Shown here in pieces: positions 25,299 through 34,246 of a stretch of 35,022 bases of DNA. The stretch covers positions 1 through 35,022 of the forward strand of contig NZ_BOOR01000088.1 in assembly GCF_016863335.1 (NCBI RefSeq). The letters run 5' to 3'. Each line of letters begins with the position of its first letter. The stretch's first letter is position 1. The notes under the pieces were generated by a model. That model was not told the origin of the DNA. It searched no databases and was given only the letters and a program-made list of their open reading frames with translations. Source of the stretch: Planotetraspora thailandica. GTDB lineage: Bacteria > Actinomycetota > Actinomycetes > Streptosporangiales > Streptosporangiaceae. Position numbers and translations under genes: made by a program.

Positions 25299-26039
25299 CT
25301 ACTCCCACCGGAACCAGCGTGCCGCCGCGCCGACGAGTATGACGATCCACAGCGCGGTCACGCCGAGGTGTGACCAACTGGGCCAGTCGCCGGCCGCCGC
25401 CTCGTTCAGCGCCTGCGAGGCGGCCCCGAACGGGGTGAGCAGGACGACGCGCTGCAGGGCGTCCGGCATGGCCTGGACGGGAAGCCAGACGCCCAGCGTG
25501 AACATCGACGGGAACAGGACGGCCGAGCCGATGGCCGTGGAGATCTTCGTGGTCCGTGAGAGCGCGGCGATCGTCGCGCCCGCCGCGAGGGCCGCCAGCG
25601 CGGCGAGGACCAGCGCCAGTGCGTACCCGAAGAGCTGCGCGGGCAATGCCACGCCGTAGACGAGACGGCCCACGGCCATCGCGATGACCGCCGAGCACAC
25701 GGAGGCCGCGGCGTGCAGCACGATCTGCGCCGTCAGCAGCGACGCGGGCCGTACCGGAGTGGTCGACATGCGGCGCAGGATGCCCAGCTCCCGGTAGCCG
25801 GTGAGGACGGGCGGCATGGCCTGCACCCCGGCCACGACGATGGCGAGCAGCACGACGATGGGGACGTACAGGTCGATGACCCGGAGGCCGTCGAGGCCGG
25901 GGTCGGCTGTACGGAACGTCGGGATCAGGCCGAGGATCGCCAGCAGCACGGAGGGGAAGGCGACGATCCAGAAGAGGCTGCCCGGCTCGCGGCTGAAGAG
26001 CCGGGCCTCGGACTTCAGGACGGCGGCGGATGCGGACAT
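25299..26039 (-). CDS. ABC-2 type transporter permease
   Basis: This 246-residue membrane protein has about six hydrophobic segments. RRMSTTPVRPASLLTAQIV is the characteristic ABC-2 cytoplasmic loop, and FPSMFTLGVWLPVQAMPDALQRV followed by TPFGAASQALNEAAAG lies near the C terminus. It resembles daunorubicin/nodulation-type exporter permeases. Its ATG lies 1 bp after the ATPase stop (TGAAATG), so the pair is coupled and likely forms a dimeric exporter with the ATPase. The substrate is unknown; antibiotics or lipid-linked compounds are typical. Confidence 0.93.
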   Translation of the reverse strand: MSASAAVLKSEARLFSREPGSLFWIVAFPSVLLAILGLIPTFRTADPGLDGLRVIDLYVPIVVLLAIVVAGVQAMPPVLTGYRELGILRRMSTTPVRPASLLTAQIVLHAAASVCSAVIAMAVGRLVYGVALPAQLFGYALALVLAALAALAAGATIAALSRTTKISTAIGSAVLFPSMFTLGVWLPVQAMPDALQRVVLLTPFGAASQALNEAAAGDWPSWSHLGVTALWIVILVGAAARWFRWE

Positions 26040-26040
26040 T

Positions 26041-27000
26041 TCAGGCCTCCTGCTCGGTGAGATTCGCCGCGCGGTGCGCCACCGGCTCCGACGGGGTGGC
26101 TCCCTCGTCTGTCGTCAGGTCGAGGAACGCGTCGTCCAGCGTGGCGTCGGTGACGCGCAGCCGCTCGGCCGTGATCTGGCGCCGGGCGAGCAGCGCGATC
26201 ACCGCGTTGACGGTCTCGTCGTTGCCGTTGACGACCACGCGGCCGTCCTTCAGTTCGACGGAGGTGGCCGCGGGCAGCGCGGCCAGGTCGGCGTCGTCGA
26301 GCGGCCGGGAGGGCGTGAACGCGATGACGGTCGACGACGCGGTTTTGCTGATGAGGCCCGACGGGGTGTCCAGCGCGGCGACCTTGCCCGCGTTGATCAC
26401 GGCGACGCGGTCGCACAGATGCTGGGCCTCCTCCATGAAGTGCGTGACCAGCAGAACGGTCACCCCGGAGGCCCGCACGTCCTCGATCAGCTTCCAGGTG
26501 TCGCGGCGGGCTCGCGGGTCGAGACCGGTGGTCAGCTCGTCGAGCACCACGATCCTGGGGTTGCCGATGAGGGCCAGCGCGATGAACAGCCGCTGCTTCT
26601 GCCCGCCGGAGAGCTTGCCGAAGCGGGTGGTGAGACGGTCGGTGAGGCCGAGCCGTTCGGTGAGGGGCCCCCAGTCGGCCGGCTTCGGATAGAAGGCGCT
26701 GTAGAGCTCCAGCGCCTCGCGCACAGTGAGCTTGGCCTGCAGGTCGCTCTCCTGTAACTGGGCGCCGAGAATCCGCGTCAACTGTGCGTGATCGGAGACC
26801 GGGTGGAGACCGGCTACCGAGACGGTGCCGGAGTCGGGGACTCGTAGTCCTTCCACGCATTCGACCGTCGTCGTCTTGCCCGCGCCGTTCGGGCCGAGGA
26901 TTCCGAATATCTCGCCTTCCTCCACGGCGAAGGACACCCCGTCAACTGCAGGCCGGCCCCCGTACGCCTTGCGCAGGCCGTTCACCTCGATAATCGCCAT
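26041..27000 (-). CDS. ABC transporter ATP-binding protein
   Basis: This 319-residue ATPase shows Walker A GPNGAGKT (36-43), a Q-loop (ILGAQLQESDL), the signature LSGGQKQR, Walker B RIVVLDE with D-loop TTGLD, and the switch His in LLVTHFMEEA. The C-terminal 90 residues are the extension typical of drug-exporting DrrA-like proteins. The ATG at 27000 is preferred because MAIIEVNGLRKAYGG is the family start; the frame is open to about 27129. It is the first gene of the ATPase-permease-kinase-regulator operon. An 18-bp palindromic site lies 59 bp upstream. Confidence 0.94.
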   Translation of the reverse strand: MAIIEVNGLRKAYGGRPAVDGVSFAVEEGEIFGILGPNGAGKTTTVECVEGLRVPDSGTVSVAGLHPVSDHAQLTRILGAQLQESDLQAKLTVREALELYSAFYPKPADWGPLTERLGLTDRLTTRFGKLSGGQKQRLFIALALIGNPRIVVLDELTTGLDPRARRDTWKLIEDVRASGVTVLLVTHFMEEAQHLCDRVAVINAGKVAALDTPSGLISKTASSTVIAFTPSRPLDDADLAALPAATSVELKDGRVVVNGNDETVNAVIALLARRQITAERLRVTDATLDDAFLDLTTDEGATPSEPVAHRAANLTEQEA

Positions 27001-27058
27001 GCCCAGATGATCCTTGCGGACGCGGTACGTGTACATCGCCTGTCGCGCTGGGGTTGGC

Positions 27059-27076
27059 ATCATCCGATCGGTTGAT
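27059..27076. promoter_or_regulatory. Palindrome upstream of ABC/two-component operon
   Basis: ATCATCCGATCGGTTGAT is an 18-bp inverted repeat with one mismatched pair, centred about 67 bp before the ATPase start. A site bound by the operon's own response regulator is possible. The core CCGATCGG also occurs elsewhere in this GC-rich window, so chance is not excluded. Confidence 0.35.
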
Positions 27077-27246
27077 CCCCGTCTACGACCGCACCTGGTT
27101 GTGATGCGGTTCGGCACGGGGGGCGACAAGCCGCGGTGATGGGCATCAGGTCAAAATGTCACGGTGCCTTGTGTTCTTGGCGCTGACTACCAGGGGCGCC
27201 CGGGCCGGGGCGGGATACTGCGCGCCATAAGCGATCGAGGATCTTC

Positions 27247-29625
27247 ATGACTCAGACCGACCACAGGCCCCTCGCGGACGATTCGTACCAGCCACGCTCA
27301 TCGAGTCGCCCACGCTTGACAGACGACGAAGCCAAGACGCTTCGCGAGATCTCTACAAGAGTTCTCTGGTTGTCCTCGGCCATCGTGGACGCTGCCAACC
27401 GTAACCGGCCTAACCCCTCGGGCGTGAAGGTCGGAGGACACCAGGCGTCGTCGGCGTCGATGGTCGACATCATGGTCGCCCTGTGGTTCCACGACCTGGC
27501 CAACGAAGACCGAGTCTCGGTCAAGCCGCACGCCTCACCTGTGCTCCACGCGATCAACTACCTACTCGGAGATCTCGACCCGAAGTACCTGCGAACTCTC
27601 CGGGCGAAAGGTGGCCTCCAGAGCTATCCGAGCCGCATCAAGGACCCCGACACGGTCGACTTCTCCACCGGCTCGGTCGGTATCGGCGCAACGGCCTCGC
27701 TGTGGGCCGCGATGTCCCTCCGATACCTGCGGTCGCGTTCAGCCGCCGCTCCCGCCGCCGGCCGGTTCGTCAGCCTCCTCGGCGACGCCGAACTCGACGA
27801 AGGAGCCATCTGGGAGGCGATCGCCGATCCTGCCGTCTCCTCGATGGGTGAACTCCTGTGGATCGTCGATCTGAACCGGCAGTCGCTGGACCGCGTGGTC
27901 CCGGACATCCAGATCGAGCGGCTCCAAGGCATGTTCGCCGCCGCCGGATGGCAGGTCATCACGCTGAAGTGGGGCCGCCTGATCAGCGAACTGTTCGAGC
28001 TTCCGGGAGGCGAAGAGCTTCGGGCGAGACTCGAGGCGATGCCGAACGAGGAATACCAGCGAATGCTGCGTGTCGACCCCTCCCAGATAGCCGACCGGAT
28101 CCTCGACGGTGGAGGAAGCGACAGGCTCCGCGCACTGGTCGGCGATCTGGAACCGAGCAGGCTCGCCGCGGCGATCCGTGACCTCGGCGGCCACGACCTC
28201 GGCCTCCTCACAGACACCTACGGCAGCGCCGCAACCGACCGCCCAACCGTGATCTTCGCCTATACGATCAAAGGGCGCGGCCTGCCTACGGAAGGGCACC
28301 CGAACAACCATTCGGCCTTGTTGACCGAAGCACAGATGCACCACCTGGCTGAGCGATGTGGCACCAGCCTCGACGACCCCTGGCGGAACTTCAGCGCCGA
28401 TTCGACACCCGGCCGCCTGTGCTCAACGCGCGGTGAGGTGCTCAAGCGTCCGCCGCTGCGACCTCTGCCGGAGCCGGCCGTCCCGACCTCGCTCGGCCAC
28501 CCGTACCGCAAGCCCACATCGACTCAAGCCGCTCTGGGTCGCCTCCTCGCGGACATTCCCCGCGACGCACCGGAGCTGGCGCCGTACATCGTCACCTGCA
28601 GCCCGGATGTGGCCTCGTCGACCAACCTCGGCGGTTGGATCAACAAGACCGGTGTGTGGTCGATCACGGACCGCCGCGACTGGTTCGCGGACGACACCGA
28701 ACGGATCCTGAAGTGGGCTGAACTCCCAACCGGGCAACACATCGAACTGGGCATCGCTGAGGTGAACCTCGTGAGCCTTCTCGGTGAGCTCGGTGCCACC
28801 TGGAGCCGATGGGGGCACAGGCTCATCCCTATCGGAACCCTGTATGACCCGTTCGTGTCCCGGGCGCTCGAACCGTGGTCATATGGGATCTACGCCGGTG
28901 GTCAGTCGATCCTCGTCGGCACGCCGTCCGGTGTGACCCTTGCGCCGGAAGGCGGCGCCCACCAGTCGATCACAACTCCGTCGATCGGGCTTGAGCAGCC
29001 GGCATGCACGGCTTGGGAACCGGCGTTCGCCCAGGACCTGGAGTGGACTTTCTTGCATGCGATGGCTCAGGTCGGAATTCCGGGAGGAACATCGGCTTAT
29101 TTCCGGCTGTCCACTCGACCGATCGACCCCGAGCTCGCACGGCTGCCGGAGGAACCCGAGCTCCTGGAGCGCCGCCGCCTGCAAGCCGTCGCCGGCGGGT
29201 ACCGTCTCACAGACCACGACCCGGGGCTCGAGCAGGTGACGCTTGTCGGAATGGGCGCGATCATGCCCGAAGTGATGCAGGCGGCTCAGATTCTCGAAAA
29301 CTTCGGTATCGCGGCGGGTGTCGTCTGCCTGACCAGTGCCGACCTGGTTTTCCGATCGTTCCAGCAGCGTGGCGAGCGGCGCCCCGGTACTGGCGGCAAC
29401 ATCTTGGAGACGCTGTTTCCGCAGCCGTACCCGACGCCGTTGGTGACGGTCCTCGACGGCCACCCGCACACCCTGTCGTTCCTCGCCGGGGCACGCGGAG
29501 ACCGGATTCGCTGTCTCGGAGTGACCGAGTTCGGGCAGTCTTCAAGCCTCGCTGATGCATATGCGCTGCACGGAATCGACGCTGGTTCCATCGTCGATGC
29601 GGCGCTCGGTCTGCTCGGTCGGTAG
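27247..29625 (+). CDS. AceE-like (homodimeric E1) thiamine-diphosphate enzyme
   Basis: This 792-residue protein resembles the homodimeric pyruvate dehydrogenase E1/transketolase superfamily. Near the start GVKVGGHQASSASMVDIM corresponds to the AceE IGGH block. The ThDP/Mg site appears as GDAELDEGAIWEA (from residue 179) with IVDLNRQSLDRVV. FAYTIKGRGLP, EHIE-like HIELGIAEVNLVSLLGELG and GVTLAPEGGAHQSITTPSIG follow in AceE order. Usual AceE proteins have about 890-920 residues, so this is a shorter paralogue. No E2, E3 or lipoyl protein gene is nearby, so the acceptor and substrate (pyruvate or another 2-oxoacid) are open. The start is supported by GAGGATC. Transcribed away from the ABC operon. 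Confidence 0.85.
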   Translation: MTQTDHRPLADDSYQPRSSSRPRLTDDEAKTLREISTRVLWLSSAIVDAANRNRPNPSGVKVGGHQASSASMVDIMVALWFHDLANEDRVSVKPHASPVLHAINYLLGDLDPKYLRTLRAKGGLQSYPSRIKDPDTVDFSTGSVGIGATASLWAAMSLRYLRSRSAAAPAAGRFVSLLGDAELDEGAIWEAIADPAVSSMGELLWIVDLNRQSLDRVVPDIQIERLQGMFAAAGWQVITLKWGRLISELFELPGGEELRARLEAMPNEEYQRMLRVDPSQIADRILDGGGSDRLRALVGDLEPSRLAAAIRDLGGHDLGLLTDTYGSAATDRPTVIFAYTIKGRGLPTEGHPNNHSALLTEAQMHHLAERCGTSLDDPWRNFSADSTPGRLCSTRGEVLKRPPLRPLPEPAVPTSLGHPYRKPTSTQAALGRLLADIPRDAPELAPYIVTCSPDVASSTNLGGWINKTGVWSITDRRDWFADDTERILKWAELPTGQHIELGIAEVNLVSLLGELGATWSRWGHRLIPIGTLYDPFVSRALEPWSYGIYAGGQSILVGTPSGVTLAPEGGAHQSITTPSIGLEQPACTAWEPAFAQDLEWTFLHAMAQVGIPGGTSAYFRLSTRPIDPELARLPEEPELLERRRLQAVAGGYRLTDHDPGLEQVTLVGMGAIMPEVMQAAQILENFGIAAGVVCLTSADLVFRSFQQRGERRPGTGGNILETLFPQPYPTPLVTVLDGHPHTLSFLAGARGDRIRCLGVTEFGQSSSLADAYALHGIDAGSIVDAALGLLGR

Positions 29626-29741
29626 GAGACCTCGCGCAGAATCCTGGACAGGCGCCGGTCATGCCGTTGCGGGCGACAGAGAGTGATCGTCACCAACCCG
29701 GCATTCACCTGCGGATCGGCTCATCGGTGGTCTGACGCCTG

Positions 29742-29775
29742 GCTGAGGGCGAGCACGTACGTGCCCGCCCTCAGC
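29742..29775. terminator. Bidirectional hairpin between convergent genes
   Basis: GCTGAGGGCG and CGCCCTCAGC flank a nearly self-complementary centre (GCACGTACGTGC), giving a 34-bp structure with one mismatched pair. It lies between the convergent E1-like gene and the unknown gene at 29852-30535, and probably ends both. Confidence 0.7.
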
Positions 29776-29851
29776 GCTGCCCGGCCGACGGTTGCCGGTA
29801 CGCAAAATGTCGGCCAACGCTATACATGCGCGTCCGCATCCGGTGCTCTCG

Positions 29852-30535
29852 TCAGAGCTCGGCATCACCGGCGGGGAGCTTGTTCGACCAGCCGGAGGCC
29901 AGCCGGATCCGCGCCAGGTATGCCGACGGGTCCTCCGGGTAGCGAGGGCCGAGCCGTTTCCAGAAGTCGGCAAACACCCAGGGGGAGTCCAGCTCGAACT
30001 CGTCGTCTGGAAACGCCTTGCCCAGCTCCGGCTCGTCGACGTAGTAGCCGTCCTCGTCCTCGCCGTCTTCCAGGTTCACATGCACGAGGTAGGGCGCCAC
30101 CTGCTCCACTGGACGGCCGATCGCCTCGGCGACGACGGCCGGCTGTCCGGCGTACTTGGCGCGAAGGCGGGCGATCTCGTCTGGATCATCGGTGAAGTAG
30201 TCCGGCATGGTCGCGAACCGGTCCAGGACGACGCCGTCGCGCAGCAGTGCGTGGCTCCAGTAGTCACTGTCGTGAATGCGCACGGTGCTCGTCAGGATGC
30301 CGAGCTGCCGGGAGATGTACTCCACTGCCGCAAGTTCGGTGAAGTAGCCGGACCACATGACGACCGTCCAACCGTTCACCGGCGGATAGATCAGCACGTC
30401 GTCTTCAGTCACCGACCCGGCACTGTGGAACGGCTCGGCGGGCCACGAGTGTACGGAGAAGAACCCGACCGCCCCATCCCGCACCGCTTCGGCGTCCTGC
30501 GTTCGGAAGGCAGACACCGTCACAAACTCGCCCAT
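29852..30535 (-). CDS. Conserved-looking protein of unknown function
   Basis: This soluble, acidic protein of 227 residues has no signal or membrane segment. Segments such as GWTVVMWSGYFTELAAVEYISRQLG, DSDYWSHALLRDGVVLDRFA and a very acidic stretch NLEDGEDEDGYYVDEPELGK look like a real, folded protein, but I cannot name a family. The ATG at 30535 (MGEFVTVSAF) is chosen because the homology-like region starts there; the frame is open to 30655 and no clear ribosome site is visible. It is isolated: convergent with the E1-like gene, with decayed genes behind it. Confidence 0.7.
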   Translation of the reverse strand: MGEFVTVSAFRTQDAEAVRDGAVGFFSVHSWPAEPFHSAGSVTEDDVLIYPPVNGWTVVMWSGYFTELAAVEYISRQLGILTSTVRIHDSDYWSHALLRDGVVLDRFATMPDYFTDDPDEIARLRAKYAGQPAVVAEAIGRPVEQVAPYLVHVNLEDGEDEDGYYVDEPELGKAFPDDEFELDSPWVFADFWKRLGPRYPEDPSAYLARIRLASGWSNKLPAGDAEL

Positions 30536-30658
30536 GTCGAGGACATTAGTCTCCGACGGGCGGGCGCGTGGGCGCCCGACACAACCTCTGCGCGGACTGG
30601 CCATCTTGTCGCCGGGGACACGTCCGCTCATGCCGAAAGTAGTGCATGTGATCATGCC

Positions 30659-30760
30659 AAGGTTCGGACGACGGCGTTGGACACGGCCGAGACGTTCATC
30701 GAGCCGTACGGCGAACGGTATGCGGAGGGCCTGGTTCTCTTCGTCCGTGTGAAGGCGTAG
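30659..30760 (+). pseudogene. Possible C-terminal gene fragment
   Basis: The frame KVRTTALDTAETFIEPYGER and the following YAEGLVLFVRVKA end at a stop. It looks like the tail of a cytoplasmic protein (methyltransferase-like tails are similar), but no upstream part exists. It lies 37 bp before another decayed gene, so this gap is probably a graveyard of old genes. Confidence 0.35.
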
Positions 30761-30802
30761 CGGGCCGGTCTACGGTGGCGCGGTCATTTCGACGGCCGCC
30801 GG

Positions 30803-31160
30803 GGAACCGAGCATGTCACGGCGCTGGTCTACGTGGCGGCCTTCGTCCCCGGCAGCGGGGAGGCCGTCGGTGCGTTGGTCGCGAAGTTCCCTGGCAGCAC
30901 GATGAACGAGTCGCTGCGGCGGTGCCGTTGCCGGGCGGGCAGGTCGACGTGTCCATCGATCCTGCCGTCTTCCACGCCCGGTTCGCGGCCGATGTGCCGG
31001 CGCCGACCTGATCATCCCGGCGGCGGCGCAGGAGTTCATGGCTACCCGAGCGAACGCCACGGTGGAGGTGGTCGAGGGCGCCTCGCACATGGCGTTCGTC
31101 TCGCATCCGGACGTTACGGCGGCCTTCATCCAGCGGGCGGCCGCCGAGACGGCGTCCTAG
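30803..31160 (+). pseudogene. Decayed alpha/beta-hydrolase gene
   Basis: Three frames give consecutive pieces of an EstC/MenH-like alpha/beta hydrolase. Piece one is GTEHVTALVYVAAFVPGSGE and the following AVGALVAKFPGSTMNESL. A shift leads to AAVPLPGGQVDVSIDPAVFH and ARFAADVP, and, after a deletion of an estimated 90 bp, DLIIPAAAQEFMATRANATV then VEVVEGASHMAFVSHPDV. The catalytic-His region GASHMAF survives, but the N-terminal half and nucleophile are gone. The last stop (TAG at 31158-31160) shares CTAG with the stop of the convergent SARP gene. Confidence 0.75.
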
Positions 31161-34039
31161 CGGTGCCGGGCGAGCAGTTCTGCGAGCTGCCCGAGGTCGG
31201 CTCGCAGGAGCTCGGGTCCGCCGTCCTGGAATGTGCCCATCAGCTCGACGGCGCGGTCGAATGCCCGCCGCGCCCCGGCCACGTCACCCGTCGACAGCAG
31301 AAGCTTCGACAGATCCCGGAGCGTATAGACCTGCGTCGGTCCCTGCGCCAACACGGCGCCCAGCCGGACCGCTGCGGTGTATTCCTCGATCGCCTCGTCG
31401 ACTCGGCCCATGCCCGCGAGGCTCTGCGCGAGCATGTGCCGGATCCACGCTTCCTCGGTCCACTGGTCGAGGTCACGGCAGATGTCGAGCGCCTGCCGCG
31501 ACGCGTGTACCGCCTCCTCGAACCGCTTAAGCTCGGCGAGCGACTGACCTATGCGCATCAGGCCGTTGAGTTCGGTTTGACGCTCTCCGCTGAGCCGGCT
31601 CAGAGTCACCGCCTGCCGGGCGTGTTCCAGCGCCACCTCGTGGTCGCCGAGCGAGGTGTACACCGCCTGGAGGTTGTTCCGCACCGCGCTCTGCTCCTTG
31701 GTCATGCCGTGCTCGGTGTAGTGCCGCAACGCGGTCTGCAGCAGGTCGAGGGCGTCGTCGTTCGCGCCGGAGTACCAGCGGGGACCGGCGAGGCTGCGGC
31801 ACAGGTGCGCCTCGCCGATCGCGTCACCTTGCTCGCGGGCGGCGCGCAGCGCCGTGCGGACGACGTCCTCCCAGTCGCGGAAGAGGCCCGCACTCTCCAG
31901 GTACTGCGGCATGGCCAGGGCCAGCCGCCAGGGGGCGATGCCGTGGTCACCCTCGGCCGCGACGCGAACGGCCTCAAGCAGAAGGTCGCGGTGACAGTCG
32001 AACCAGCTGAAGGCGTTCTCCATTGACCCCGGCTGCTCGGCGACCACGCCGTCCGGCGGGGGTGGCGGCGGCGGTGAGATCCGGAAGTAGCTCTTCAGCT
32101 CGGACTGGGCGTTCAGAGCGCTGTGCAGGTAGTGCTGCAGGAGCCGGCTGACCGCCGCCGCCCGCTCGACGGGTGGTTCGGTTTCCCGGAACAGCTCTTC
32201 CGCGTACGCCTTGACCAGGACGTGTGAGGTGAACCGGCCGTGGTCGTCCTCCGTCACCAGCGCGGCCTCCGCCAGTTCCATGAGGGCCTCGCGGGTGCGT
32301 CGCGGCTCCCACGCCGACAGGCTCGTGGCCGCCTCGGCCGTGATGCCCGGGGTCAGCGCGACCGACAGCAGCCGGAACAGCCGGGCCGCGTCGGGACTCA
32401 GCTGGCGGTACGACCACGCGAACGTCGTACGCGGGTCACGCACACCCCGCCCGCCGGGGAACGCCGCCAGCCGGTGGGCGCCGTCGCGCAACTCCGCGAC
32501 GACCGACGCCAGCGACAGTCGCGGACGGGCGCTGAGCCGGGCGCCCAGGATCGCCAGTGCCAGTGGCAGCCGCCCGGACAGCTCGACGATCGCGTCGAGG
32601 GACTCGGCGTCGCCGCCGGTGACACGTTCGGTATGTGCGAGCCGCCGTTCGAGCATCTTGCGGGCGACCTGCCGGTCGGGCAGGTCGACCCGGATGAGGC
32701 GGGCGCCTCCGAGGACGGCCAGGCCTACCTGCGGGAGGCGGCTGGTGACCAGCACCAGACTTCCGGCCGAACCCGGCAGCAGCGGCTGTACCTGCGACTG
32801 GTCGCGGACGTTGTCCAGTAGCACCAGGATCCGCTTCCCGGCCGTGAGGCTGCGGTAGGTACCCACCAACGCCTCCAGCGACTCCGGGGCGTCCGCACCG
32901 CGCAACCCCAGTGCGTAGAGCAGGGAGCGCAGGGCTTCGACGGCCGGGACGCCCTCACCGTCGTCCTCGTGGCCCTGCAGGTCCAGGTAGAGCTGGCCGT
33001 CGGTGAACTTCCGGGCGACGCGGTGCGCGAAGTGCGCGGCGAGCGTCGACTTGCCCACGCCGCCCATGCCGTCCATCGCGATCACCAGTGGACCGGTGCG
33101 GTTGGTCGTCGCGGCCACGAGGTCGTCGAGCACCGCCAGTTCCGCCCGGCGTCCGACGAACAGCGGAAGATCGGGCGGCAGCTGGGCCGGGACAAGAACG
33201 GTGGGCGCGGTGGGCGGCAGCTCGGCCGGGACAAGAACGGTGGGCGCGGTGGGCGGCACCACGGCTGGGGTGACCACGATCGGGGTCAGCACCCGCAGGT
33301 ACGCCTCGCGCAGCTCGCGTCCCGGGTCGACACCCAGCTCGTCGGCGAGACGTTCACGAATCGACTGGTACACCGCCAGCCCTTCGGCCTGGCGATCGGC
33401 GCCGGCGAGCGCCGCCATCAGACCCGCGTGCACGGGTTCGTGGAGCGGGAACATTCTCGCGGCCAGTCGCAGCGGCGCGAGCACCTCGCCCGGACGGCCT
33501 TCGGCCACCGCGATACCGGCGGCATCGACCGCCGCGTCGACGAACTGGCCGTCGATGCCGGCGAAGACGGCCGCAGCCGCTGCGTTGTCCGCCAGGCCGC
33601 CGCCCGCCGGACCCTGACACAGCTGCAGGGCCTCGCCGTACCGGTCGAGCGCCTCACCCGTCCGCCCAGCGGCGGCCGCCGCTTTCGCCGCCGCGACGAA
33701 CCGGCCGAAGGCGGCCAGGTCGAGCACGTCGGGACCGGCCGTCAGCCGGTAGCCGTTGCCCTGGCGGGCCAGGTACGACCCAGACGACCGCGGCGCCACG
33801 TCGGGTTCCAATATCCGGCGTAGTGCACCGATGTACTTTTGGATGATATTCACCGCGGTCGCTGGCGGGTCCGTCACCCAGATCAGGTCGACGAGCTCGC
33901 CCAGTCCGACTGGCCGGCCGTGCTGCGCCAGCAGTAGTGCCAGCAAAGCCCGCTGCTGCCGGGGGCCGGCATCGACCTCGATATCACCCCGCCATACCCG
34001 TAACGGGCCCATGACCTGCAAGCGCAACCGAACGTTCAT
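31157..34039 (-). CDS. SARP/AfsR-like transcriptional regulator with NB-ARC and TPR domains
   Basis: This 960-residue regulator has an OmpR-type winged helix (RLRLQVMGPLRVWRGD, then RQQRALLALLLAQHGRPVGL), a bacterial transcriptional activation domain (to about 250; HEPVHAGLMAALAGADRQAE and LADELGVDPG) and a Pro-rich linker with a 39-bp tandem repeat. An NB-ARC/STAND ATPase follows (Walker A GMGGVGKST near 325; LVLLDNV; GRLPLALAILG). TPR repeats fill the C terminus (for example YTSLGDHEVALEHARQAVTL). AfsR-like proteins switch on secondary metabolism or nearby clusters; the target here is unknown. ATG at 34039 is chosen because it fits SARP N termini; GTG at 34123 is an alternative. Neither has a clear ribosome site, so leaderless translation is possible. 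Confidence 0.92.
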   Translation of the reverse strand: MNVRLRLQVMGPLRVWRGDIEVDAGPRQQRALLALLLAQHGRPVGLGELVDLIWVTDPPATAVNIIQKYIGALRRILEPDVAPRSSGSYLARQGNGYRLTAGPDVLDLAAFGRFVAAAKAAAAAGRTGEALDRYGEALQLCQGPAGGGLADNAAAAAVFAGIDGQFVDAAVDAAGIAVAEGRPGEVLAPLRLAARMFPLHEPVHAGLMAALAGADRQAEGLAVYQSIRERLADELGVDPGRELREAYLRVLTPIVVTPAVVPPTAPTVLVPAELPPTAPTVLVPAQLPPDLPLFVGRRAELAVLDDLVAATTNRTGPLVIAMDGMGGVGKSTLAAHFAHRVARKFTDGQLYLDLQGHEDDGEGVPAVEALRSLLYALGLRGADAPESLEALVGTYRSLTAGKRILVLLDNVRDQSQVQPLLPGSAGSLVLVTSRLPQVGLAVLGGARLIRVDLPDRQVARKMLERRLAHTERVTGGDAESLDAIVELSGRLPLALAILGARLSARPRLSLASVVAELRDGAHRLAAFPGGRGVRDPRTTFAWSYRQLSPDAARLFRLLSVALTPGITAEAATSLSAWEPRRTREALMELAEAALVTEDDHGRFTSHVLVKAYAEELFRETEPPVERAAAVSRLLQHYLHSALNAQSELKSYFRISPPPPPPPDGVVAEQPGSMENAFSWFDCHRDLLLEAVRVAAEGDHGIAPWRLALAMPQYLESAGLFRDWEDVVRTALRAAREQGDAIGEAHLCRSLAGPRWYSGANDDALDLLQTALRHYTEHGMTKEQSAVRNNLQAVYTSLGDHEVALEHARQAVTLSRLSGERQTELNGLMRIGQSLAELKRFEEAVHASRQALDICRDLDQWTEEAWIRHMLAQSLAGMGRVDEAIEEYTAAVRLGAVLAQGPTQVYTLRDLSKLLLSTGDVAGARRAFDRAVELMGTFQDGGPELLRADLGQLAELLARHR
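33179..33256 (-). repeat. 39-bp tandem repeat inside the SARP gene
   Basis: Two head-to-tail 39-bp units (33179-33217 and 33218-33256) differ at one base. They encode two copies of PPTAPTVLVPA(E/Q)L, 13 residues each, in the linker between the activation domain and the ATPase. The multiple of three keeps the frame. Confidence 0.9.
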
Positions 34040-34246
34040 CAGGTGCCCAGCCGGTGGCAGTGGTAGACCGGGGCGGGCGACAGATTGGCCCACGATGTCC
34101 GGTTCGGGTGCGGTCACCGGCACAACTTACAGGCCGTGGCACGCGCCGCCGATGCGCGCACGGCTATCGCGCACTAAACCGAACACTCAGATAGACGATG
34201 TATGCAGATACCCTTGCGAGATCACGTGCGCGGGTGACGTCCCCTC

